A stretch of DNA of 64,000 bases from Liolophura sinensis (taxonomy: Eukaryota; Mollusca; Polyplacophora; Chitonida; Chitonidae), in contig NC_088300.1 in the NCBI RefSeq assembly GCF_032854445.1, positions 39,710,458-39,774,457 on the forward strand, given 5' to 3'. The notes below the pieces were generated by a model that had not been told where the DNA came from, ran no database searches, and saw nothing but the letters and a program-made list of their open reading frames with translations. Shown piece after piece: positions 33,522 through 44,900 of the stretch. The stretch's first letter is position 1; each line of letters starts with the position of its first letter. The position numbers and the translations under genes are program-made.

Positions 33522-33746
33522 CCGATCGTAATGACCCAAGAGCCCCTCAACTATGCGGTTGCTGTGAGCTCAAGTCCTGCTCAATTTGGCTTCCTCTCCG
33601 GCCGTATGTGGGAGGGGTCTGTCAGCATCCTGCGGATGGCCATGGATTTCCCTGGGGCTCTGCCTGATTTCCACCCACCATAAAGCTGGCCGCCCTCGTA
33701 TGAGTCAAATATTCTTGAGTACGGCGTAAAACATTAATCCAATCTG
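33522..33746 (+). mobile_element. SINE-1, variant subfamily, 5' truncated
   Basis: Starts inside the head (CGTAATGACCCAAGAGCCCC) and runs to the tail ACGGCGTAAAACATTAATCC. It shares the GCTCAATTTGGC and GTCAGCATCCTGCGGATGGC changes with the copy at 29259-29533, in inverted orientation. Confidence 0.9.
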
Positions 33747-35343
33747 GCCGAAGTGTTTATGTCAGAACATTTCAGCTGACTGATAAATGAGGACATTGGT
33801 TAACATTTTCTGTCACTGACAAAAAGTGTCGTCTTACGGTGCTTTATTCTGTTCATTCATCTTGATAGAAACACCTAAATCAAGGAGTTTGATCAACTGT
33901 TGGTTAACTTAGAAAAGCTTTCCAAATAACTTTATAATAATATGTTTTAATTATACCTCCAGTTTCATTTAGAGTTGCCACAATATGGCTGAGATATTGC
34001 CGAAGTGGCATTAAGCCAAAATCATTCATTCATTCATTCAGAGATAGATATCATGGACACTTGAATATTATGAACTGTCAATTTCAAAGGTATGTGTCCT
34101 CTTTAAATTTCAGTAACTGAAACATTCTTCTCTTTTGAAGTCAGTAGTTCTCCCAATTCATTTGTATGTTTCAGTGAGGTCTAAAAAGGGGAGATGTAAT
34201 GGTATACATGCATATGTAACAGTATGTACTGAGTCAAGGGGAATAACTCTTGCAAGCTTGTACCAAGTAGTAATCAGTATCAAACTTTCCCCCACCTACA
34301 TGTACACATAGGTCGATCTTTGATGTGCTCAGGTCACATAACAGAGCATACATCAGAAGAACATTGGTCTTTGTTGGTAATTCCAATCCCAATATTCAGT
34401 GGACTGCGAAACCATGTCAAATTCTCCACTGGTAAAACATGTACCATCATTCATGGAATATCCCATTCGTGTTTGACAAAGCACACGGGAATGTATTTGT
34501 CTCATCGATGGTGGCCGGTATTGTGAATGAAAACAGATCATCTTATCGCCTAGTCTCTACGCACTTTTCAAGGACCTAATGCAATATAATAACAAGACAG
34601 TGTGATAGTTGGCATATGGTAACATGTAACCAATGAAATATGGCCTCTTGTCAATTTACCTCAGTTAAGGTTTAATCCTAGCCATACCTGTAAATGCATA
34701 AAGAGTAGCAAATTACATGCCCCCGAGCACCATGGTTTAAGCAGAATTAGGTTAAGAAAAACTGCAGTGATGTTAACTACAATTTATTAAATGTCAGCTG
34801 TCTAGAGTTTCTCACAATGTGGGAAATGTTGTCGTCACATTTAACATACAATAACTTTAAAACAATGCAATGGGACCAGGCCTTGGGTATATCTTTCAGA
34901 ATATTTGTTGCAAAACTGATTTACTGAAATAATCTTCATAATTACGTATGGGTAATTATAAATTAACTCATGCCATGGTATTTGGAAAAGCCCACAGTGG
35001 TTACTGCACGAAATTGCAGGACTTCTCAATACATGATCCCTGCAGGTCTTCCTGGCAGGACGTCATCCAGGCAGGCTTCCTCGGCCAATAAAATAGGTTG
35101 ACAGTCCAAATTAAAATCATTTTTTTTTTTAACTTTTTAATATAATATTTTTTTAAATGCAGTTCACAGACTAACTTAGCAGAAATTTTGTGTCTAGGTA
35201 ACATTTAGGGTGAAAATAAAAGTCATTGGGGATCTCCTTTAAACGTCATACTTATTTATTATGTACACTGATTCAACAATTCTTCTGCACACCACAGCAT
35301 ACGTCATTTAGGCACACTTACTTGGTAATCATCTCTCATACTG
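33747..35343. other. Intergenic region between the P5CS 3' end and the super-array
   Basis: No gene recognised. A short (ATTC)n microsatellite lies at 34021-34040. Overlapping 60-70 codon frames at 34.3-34.5 kb and 34.8-35.2 kb have no family features. Confidence 0.45.
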
Positions 35344-35349
35344 TTTATT
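35344..35349 (-). terminator. Candidate poly(A) signal of P5CS
   Basis: TTTATT on plus is AATAAA on minus, about 410 bases after the P5CS stop and just past the last tandem copy of the exon tail. A second AATAAA is at 35255-35260. Which one is used cannot be told from sequence. Confidence 0.45.
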
Positions 35350-35407
35350 TGTCTATATTAAACTTAAATCTTAAGTACAGTAAAAAGTACTTCGCATTAG
35401 TATTAAT

Positions 35408-35755
35408 ATGTCAGGACTTGTCTACTGGCAGAGTCTGGTGTGTACAATGGAGTCTTCCCTCAGAGAAGGTAATACTAATGTGTGTGGCACAGCACTGAAA
35501 GGATTTGTGTACTGGCAGAGTCTGGTGTGCACACTGGAGTCTCCCCTCAGAGAAGGTAATACTAATCTTTGTGGTGAGTGATGTCAGGATTTGTCTCATG
35601 GCAGAGTATGGTGTGCACACTGGAGTCTCCCCTCAGAGAAGAGAGCATTAATCTGCGTGGCACAGCGTTGTCAGGACTTGTCTACTGGCATAGTCTGGTG
35701 TGCACACTGGAGTCTTCCTCAGAGAGGGCAACACTAATCTTTGTGGTGAGCGTTG
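35408..35755 (-). repeat. Four extra copies of the P5CS C-terminal coding tail
   Basis: Downstream of the true stop, an 85-88-bp unit containing the last ~55 coding bases of P5CS (SEGRLQ...HQTLPVDKS) plus about 30 further bases is repeated four more times. The copies keep 80-95% identity by eye. One lost its stop (HKSFQCC), one has a single-base deletion and shifts frame, and the most distal still ends QTLPVDKS with a stop. They probably sit in the 3' UTR. Confidence 0.92.
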
Positions 35756-35925
35756 TCAGGATTTGTCTACTGGCAGAGTCTGGTGTGCATACTGGAGTCT
35801 CCCTTCAGAGAAGTCAGCCACGGTTTGGCCTGACCCCTGAAGAATCCACTTGGTGGTTAACAGTCCCTCCACACCCACTGGGCCTCGGGCATGGATGCGG
35901 GATGTGCTGATGCCTACCTCAGCTC
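35756..35925 (-). CDS. ALDH18A1: P5CS exon 14: C-terminus and stop
   Basis: Acceptor [51 protein letters not shown] and [15 protein letters not shown], stop TGA at 35758-35756. The tail from SEGRLQ on is the segment duplicated four times just downstream. Confidence 0.96.
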
Positions 35926-38900
35926 CTACAATAGAACCACAGATTTGTCAGACTATCAAACAACACTTCAAATCTACCATCAACATAATCCCAACATAGT
36001 TTTGGGCTGTACATAAGAAATAATAGTTACGGAAATCAAATTTTTTTTTTGTTTCTACAACAACTGTGTGTTCAATCCTGCCACAAGTAAAAGCTATCAT
36101 GCTGTTTTGGAGACAATACAAAAGTAGACGTGTCTTATTCAACTGACTGACCGGAGGGCAGTAACACACTTTTGTGGAAATCTTACAAAAGCCATGGGAT
36201 TGTGGATAAGCCTGTCACTTCACCCACAATTTACATGGACGATAGTTGACGCTTTTCTTAAAAAGCATTCCAATGAAAAAATTCATCAAGTACTTTCAAG
36301 ACAGATGATTTAGGGTCCTATATCTGCACGTAACTAGTGAGAACATTTGCTTTAAATTGAGAAATACAAAGTAAAGACACAGGCCTTCCCACAATCTGTT
36401 ATGCCTAATTCATCTACATGTAGTCGTAAAGTCCTGCGACTCTTGTGAAATTTCTGTGGAAGAGAATTAGCTTATTCAAGTAATGAACAGTTGTGATTTG
36501 TATCTGGGTATGGCCCACTTACCAAGACCAAACCTGTAGCCATCTGAAAACCTGGTGCTTGCGTTATGAAACACACATGCGCTGTCCACAATCCTCATGA
36601 AGGTTTGCGCTGTGACAACTGTGGGGAAGAAAATGAGACACTCATTCCACATACCCTTTAACTGTAAAATTTACAAATGTATGGCTTACACCTTCTTGCT
36701 GCTTTTCTGCTTCATAACTCTGAGATTAAACAAGATTTTTTCATATTTTTCTTAATTGGTGTCTTAAGTTGTACTCAGGTGACAGGTTTCAGGGGGAATG
36801 AGTCCCCATGCATACCTGACCAGCATATTGGCCATATCCAACCCAGCTAGAGATGCACTCAAAGACATAACCTCAGCTGTCATGGGCTAGCTGTCTTTTT
36901 ATACAGCACCTTAAACATCATGGACAAAGAGGGCCCGTTACAAAAGAGGTAAAGGTTTGGAGAGCACAAAATCAGATAACTACAGAACGATCCCTTTTCC
37001 AATCCGACAGAACAGCATTCCTTGCCAATGTTCCCTTCGACTAAAATAACTGCTTTACTTATAACATGTTAAATTTTGTTAGCCTTTATTCCACACACAA
37101 TGCATTCAAGTATGAGTTAAGTGCGCATATGAGGTGAGGCGATGTGTATATTTATTTATTTATTTGATGGCCATCATTATGGTGAGAGAAAACTGGGCAG
37201 AGCCCAGAGGAAACCCACAACCATCCGCAGGTTGACGATGTGTACAAGGAATGTACGTATTTGTGTGTACAGTACCGTTGTCTGTGACGATGGCGTCTGT
37301 GTGGGAACTTCCGTGGAAGTTGATGTGGTCAATGGCCTCCTCCACACTCTCCACCACCTCCATGGTACACTCCAGACCCCCGTACTCACGCCTCATGCTA
37401 GTGGCCGGGGGTGGCCCAAACTTAAGGTGCTGGGTAAGGCGAGGGCCAGCGTGGATCTGAACCTACAGACAGATCAGTATGGTTACAGTTTAGACAGGGC
37501 CGTCCTAAATTTACTCTCATGTTAACAGGTGTGTCTTTAGGAGTAAGATGTGGTTCGGTGGGATTTGCTAATAGCATGTTTCTTATGGTCTTTTTATTTA
37601 AATCTATTCCAAGATAATTTACAAATCCTGGCAACAGACAGTATAAATTCTACCTGAACTTTTATCATGTGCTTTACACTGACTTGCCTAAAAAATATTT
37701 ACCACCACCATGAAATAATCTACATACTGCTTGCTCCAATAGGTGAGGTCCCACTTCACACAACGTTTGCAAAGATGATAGTTGCCCCTTGTGATCTTAA
37801 ACTTATTCTGACACCTATTTAAAATGCACCCCATTGTAAAAAAAATCACTTTGTAAATAAGTAGGAGGTGACAGTAGTTGTCATGGAAAAAGGGAGGTAA
37901 TTCAGAGCAGGCCTATTTTTTTCTCTCTTGCAAAGACCAATAAATCCATCTCATCAAAATCAATCTACATTTTGTCCACTGATAAAATATTTACTTCACT
38001 CTTGGTAAACGCTGCAGTAAAAAGTTTACATTATAATTATTGTGGTTAGTTCATTAGGTTTAGGAAACTTATGAGCCTGGGGGAAAAAAACGGCCAATCT
38101 TTGGCAAGTTACAGTAAGACTTTTCCACGTGTGACATACAGATAAGTGCACCATATTGGCGGAAGGCAAGTGATCTTCAACAAATGTTAGATTAGGCAAT
38201 CTGTCACAAAACTGTCAATCACTTATTGTCACCAGATACCATTAGTAGTGGTATGGGAGAATCTATACAAATTCCAAGGCAGGATTTGAACCTGCACCTT
38301 GTGTGTCAGAGCAATTGTAAATTGTAATTTATCAAATGTAGCAAGAATCAAATATATAACAGGCAAGTGGAAAAATCGTATTAATTGGAGGAAAACACGG
38401 CAGGCAGACTAAATCTCCAGACCACCGTCCTCTTCAATTCTTACATAGCTTCAGCAATCCTCTACACTCTGCCTAAACTGTTCATGTGAAGACTTACATT
38501 TTGATCTCTCAGCGTATCACATATGTCATCAAATGCTGCTGTCCCCAGCAGAGATTTATGAATCAGGAGGGTTTCCATCGCATTACAAGCAGCTGGATAA
38601 TCGCACTTGGAGTCACGCACTGAAATAAACCCCAATTTAACTGTACAACAATTTTTTCAACATTTTCAGTCTATCAAACCAAATAGTACTGACTCTCCAT
38701 GAATTGTTGCAATATATAGATAATAAACATAGTTACTGAATTATGAATCATAATAACGTTACAGATACATAACGAGTAAGGATATTACCGTCGAGAAATC
38801 ATGACAAAGCACGGGGGATATTCCGTGACACTTCTGGCTGAAATCTAGATGGCACTATACACCTTAAATTTATTTATTTTATTTCTTTGATTGTTGTTTT

Positions 38901-41900
38901 TACGCCATACTTAAGAATATTTTATTTATACAACAGCAGCCAGCATTATGGTGGGAGCAAACTAGGCAGACCAGGGGAGAAACCAACGACCATCCGCACA
39001 GGCAGATTGGTGACGGACCTTCCCACACACAAACCTACACAGTTAGGGCTACAGACCTATTCTGACAGCCATGTCTGGGTCAGCATCCTCGTCCACGTAT
39101 ACGTGACAAATCCCCTCACTGTGACCCAGCACGGGGATACCCTTACTCTCCTGCTGAATCTTCTTCACCAGCTGGCTGGAGCCACGAGGGATGACCAGAT
39201 CTATGTAACCCTCTAGCTGTAACAAGTCTTCAATGTCTTCTCTCTTATTTATCTACAAATAACATGTATCACTAGTTAGATGATGATGTAAAATACTTAC
39301 AGTTTTAAAGGGATAACACATTGTCACTAACTGGACGGTGGGAGAGATACGGAAGTCCAGTCTATGCATAGCCTAAGCTTAAGTTCAAGTATTGTGCATT
39401 TATTCAAGTGTGACCAAGACCGTAGGTTTTAAATCCTATTTCCAATGTCAGCAAGGATAGAATCGCTGTACGTGTATACGTGTCTGCGCATGAATGTCTT
39501 TCGGGGGGCCTCCGTGGCTCAGTTGGTTAGCGCGTTAGGGCAGCGTAATGAGCCAGGAGCCTCTCACCAATGCGGTTCTGTGACTTCAAATCCAGCTCAT
39601 TTTGGCCTCCTCACCGGCTGTACATGGGAAGGTTTGCCAGCAACCTGCAGATGGCTGTGGGTTTCCCCCGGGCGCTGCCTCGTTTCCACCCACCATAATG
39701 CTAGCCACCGTCGTATGAGTGAAATATTCTTGAGTACGGCGTAAAACACCAATCAAATAAATAAATGAATAAATGTATTTCTCGATTTTCTGCACACTCT
39801 TTCACTTGATCAACTTCACACTGTATTGCAGGGAACTCAATATAGTGCACTGTTGAGTATTTGAAAATATGTGTACTGTTGTACCCAGCACTCCCTCTCT
39901 TGGATAGGAGGGAATACCGTGCTCCCTCTGAAAATATAATTATCTGCAGCACTGTTCATGTACGAAAAATTACATGAAATTATATTTTATGTATAGGTAA
40001 TAATTTATATGAAATGCTATTGAAAGAAAGTAATGGTCTGAGATAGGTGTGTGTAATACTAATAAAATCATACCAGTCCAATAGTAGTTCTGGGAACGTA
40101 GATTTCCAGCGCATCCTGCACCAGGGTGGCCAGCATCTTGTTGCTATGTGACGCCTCTTTCCCACCCTTCAGGAGGAGACCATTACCCGTGGCAATTGCC
40201 AGGGCTGCCACCTGGATGAGTCACAATAAAAACTACATTTGACACAATGTGGCTGGTGTATTCTCAGAGAATCATAAACTAACATAGATAACATTGAAGA
40301 AAAACATGTAAGAGATAAACTCTTGAAAAATGTACACCAAGACTTCTTAGAAATCGAAGCAAATTATTCTTGAACACGAGTGGATGTATTCTCTGCTCCC
40401 ATTACAGGACAACTGTCATATAAAGTTAAAAATTCTTCAGTCTAAAAACACTAAATTATTTGGCTATTTAACTGGTGTTTAGCCGTAATCATGATCGTCA
40501 GATAAACACTTTGGTGGCCATTTTAGCTGAGTGAAAGAAGCCAGTACCTAGAGGAAACCGGAGTGCCTAGAGGAAACCAGACTGCCCAGAGGAAACCAGA
40601 GTGCCTAATGGAAACCAACAGCCTTTACCAGATACCTGGCAACCCATTTACCTACAGCTGCTGCTGAACCAGAAACGGCTAAGGGGCAGATAGCCTGTGG
40701 CAAGTCTTCTGTAATCACATTTGATAACCTCTATACACCACTATACAAAGCTAGTAGATAGAGGGATTGGCCATGTTTCCAGCTTAGCTTCCACAGTGAT
40801 TGCTTCCAGTCATTACACCACTATACAAAGTCAAACAACATAGCATATGCTAGTAGATAGAGGGATTGGCCATGTTTCCAGCTTAGCTTCCACAGTGATT
40901 GCTTCCAGTCATTACACCACTATACAAAGTCAAACAACATAGCATATGCTAGTAGATAGAGGGATTGGCCATGTTTCCAGCTTAGCTTCCACAGTGATTG
41001 CTTCCAGTCATTACAATCATTAACCTGGAACTCAATCCTGTTACCAGTGCAGTCCTCAAAGTGTCAAAGCTGTACATGACAACAAAATGTTTCTCACGTT
41101 TTTAAGCAATTCTGAATTCATGCTCATTTCATTCTGTGGGAATAATATACACCATAATGCCGCAATTAACTTAAACAAAACCGATGTTAAAACCCAATAA
41201 GACAGCATCTGAACTTTGCAAACCGCCATTTTCAAATCCTTTGCCTCCTAATGCTTGGGCAGACTCGGCTACTCTTTAAGATTATGTTCATTTTTTTTTA
41301 CAATAGTTGCTAACAGTTCCTTCTGCTCATTATTAAAACAAATGTTAAGACTTCCAAGCAAGGCCAATTTCAGGGCTTCACAAAAAGTAGAATTTTATCA
41401 GTCTACAGGTTTACAAGTCAAAAGGTTGAAGAAATAGGGTAGTGGACAATAGTCCTTTTATACTTGCTTTGTTTACACCCCTAATTGAGAGCATTGACTT
41501 TGTTCTCGGGGACAGAACCATTAATCTGTGTAATATCAGCACCCCTGATCCACTCAAACATGACACTGCTTCTTGCTTTGGCGGCAAAAGATACAGCTGT
41601 ATCATTTTCTTTAACAACAGGAGACTCCTTTCACTATAGTCATTAAGACATTAACAATTTCTTGATGTGGTGCCTGTAGGTACACCCGTACATCACACAA
41701 AAAGGGTCCACTATTTCAGCACCAGGCCACAGGCCCTGTTGAAATGAATCAAGTATTTTCAAGCCTGATTTCAACTTTTCACATCATTATGACATGTCAG
41801 CCTTCTAAAGGTGAGAACGCTTTCTATTTACATTGTACTATCTTACTTACTACCTACCTATAATAAAATAAGGAATACATGGAAAATCAATAAAGATTAA

Positions 41901-44900
41901 ATCATGGATTAGTGTACTCCTGCTTTTTTCTTTATATCCTTACTGTCGAACACCATCATGCGTAAGGAAACTCTCTTATAACACCTACAGAACAGTATAC
42001 AGAGGTTGAAAAAACCACTGCCACCCTAACCAGGAAGAGTGAAATTGAGTTGGCGGGTGTTGGGATAAGAAAGTCCAGAGGGCCAGCTTAAATTTAACAT
42101 CAAACAAATGAAGAATTAGGTATTAAATATCTACACAAACTCCCCGGTAACCGCCCACCTTAATGATGGCCACTGTCATATAAGTGAAATATTCTTGTGT
42201 ACGGCGTAAAACACCAATCAAATAAATAAATCTACACAAACTCAGGTGATTTAGGGTATGGCGGGTGAACAAAGCAGGAGTTCAGTGGCCTTTAGCTTAT
42301 TCAATGTTCAATATGCCAGTCAAAGTGAAAACGAAAGGAGAGAAGATACATATACATGTACCAACAGGTGTTGGCTTCCAAAAGAATGTCTCTAAGAAAC
42401 ATACTATCCCATTGGCTGTGTTGCCTGTATCCTATAGGGGCTGATAAAACCCGACACAATTCAACAATTCAACCGATACTAATGAGAAGATGGCAACACA
42501 GTGCTATGAACACAGTGCTATGTACTGTAGATCAAAGCAACATGCAATATTAACTTTTATCCACATGGTGCTTATTTCTATATGGAAGGGCCTGTAATAT
42601 TCAGGAAGGGCCTATAATTCAGGAAGAGCCTGTAATTCAGGAAGAGCCTGTAATTCAAGAAGGGCCTGTAATATTCATGGAAGGGCCTGTAACATTCGGG
42701 AAGGGCCTGTAATATTCTGGAATAGCCTGTAACATTCAGAAAGTGTCATTTGATTTTCAAGTCAACTGGAACTGGAACTTTGATTTGTGGGTGAGGCTTA
42801 TTTTTAGCCCTGAGCATAAACAGAAATCAGCAAAATAAGAATGAATGATTGCTTGGGTTTTAACATCGCACTTAATAATTTTTCAGTCATACATCTTGCC
42901 CAATATTAAAAATTCACAGCTGATGTCTTGGCTACAATCCTCTAGTACATGTGCTCATATTCATGTCATCAGTAACCAGTCATATTTGAACAAAACACTG
43001 TATATCAAAGCAACATGCAATATTAACTTTTATCCACATGGTGCTTATTTCTATATGGAAGGGCCTGTAATATTCAGGAAGGGCCTATAATTCAGGAAGA
43101 GCCTGTAATTCAGGAAGAGCCTGTAATTCAAGAAGGGCCTGTAATATTCAGGAAGGGCCTGTAACATTCGGGAAGGGCCTGTAATATTCTGGAATAGCCT
43201 GTAACATTCAGAAAGTGTCATTTGATTTTCAAGTCAACTGGAACTGGAACTTTGATTTGTGGGTGAGGCTTATTTTTAGCCCTGAGCATAAACAGAAATC
43301 AGCAAAATAAGAATGAATGATTGCTTGGGTTTTAACATCGCACTTAATAATTTTTCAGTCATGTGACGCCGAGGAGTCATTAGTTGTGTGTACATATTAT
43401 TGTGCCTTTTTGTGGCAGGGCGAGTTCATGACCTGACCCAGTTTTGATCCCATGTCACAAAATGTCAGCAAAATAAATCAATCTGCCAATAAGAACATTT
43501 ATTCTATCTTCCTCTGACCTACACATACCTGTGGTAGACAATCCGGCCTGGATTCAAAGATGACCAACAGCATGCCAATTGGAACAGTCACCTGACAGAG
43601 TTCCATACCCGAGGCCAGCTTAGTGCGCTGCAAAACACGGCCTACGTTCTGGTGAGAACTGACAGCTATCTGCTTCAAACCCTCGGCCAGCGTCTCCAGT
43701 TTGGCCTCCGTCAGCTTCAGGCGTGATAGCAAGTTCATATCCAAACCTGACAAATACATTTCATACAAGTCATACAGTCACCTCTTGATCAGAACTGCTA
43801 CAGGTGAATAACGCAGACCAGCACTTAACAGTGGTCATCTTTTTGTGATTTTAATCTCAGCACCCTAATTCCTCAACCTTTTCACGTAAGAAAGAGCAAG
43901 TATCAATACAATTTATGCACCTACTGTAATCCTTTGATCATTTCACAAGGTTGCAAGGTGTTTTATTCAAGTAAATTCTGAGGGCATTATTCTATGTTTG
44001 TTTATTTATTTGATAGGTATTTTACACCGTACTCAAGAATATTTCACTTATACGACGGCAGCCAGGATTATGGTGGGTGGAAACCGAGCAGAGCCCGGGG
44101 AAAACCCACGATCATCCGCAGGTTGCTGGGATGCAACCTTCCCACGTACGGCCGGAGAGGAAGTCAGCATGAGCTGGACTTGAACTCACAGCGACAACAT
44201 TGGTGAGGGACTCCTGGGTCATTATGCTGCGCTAGCGCGCTAACCAACTGAGCCACGGAGGCCCCATTTTTCTATGTAGATAGAGGCTTTGAGGTATCTA
44301 GCCACACCTCATGAAGTATTTGACAAACTTCCCACCCCTTTGCAGTACACACAGTTATTTCATCCAGACACAGTCATTCAACACAAACATGTCAACCAAC
44401 CTCTTCCCTAGCCGTTGAACCTCAGCAATACAACAGACTGCTTCCTTAATTGTCTAAGGACCAGCTTCTGCTAATACACAACGCCTGTCTTTTTGGATGG
44501 TCTTTTAATCAATGCCATAATCTCAGGACCATTTGCAAGATATAACAAGTAGCACTGTGAAGCATATGGATCAATTCTACAAATCCATTGAGTCAAAGTC
44601 AAAATTTAAAATATGATTTTGAAGACACTATAAATTACCCGTGTCTTCTTTAAAACCCCTGACACTCTCCAATAAGGTTATCCAGAGGGAGGCCGGGAGA
44701 TCACAGACTGACAGTTCATAGAAAAGGTAAAATACAACAAGCACTGCGGTGTTTTAATTTCAGTCAGAAATGGCTATGTGGAGTTAAGGATACCTTGTAC
44801 ATAGGCATTCTCCAAATCCTTGGTATTGGCTGCTAGGATCTCATCTTTTCTCTGTAGCAGGCTGTTAGCCAGTCTGTCAATAATCTCTGCTCTTTGGGCA

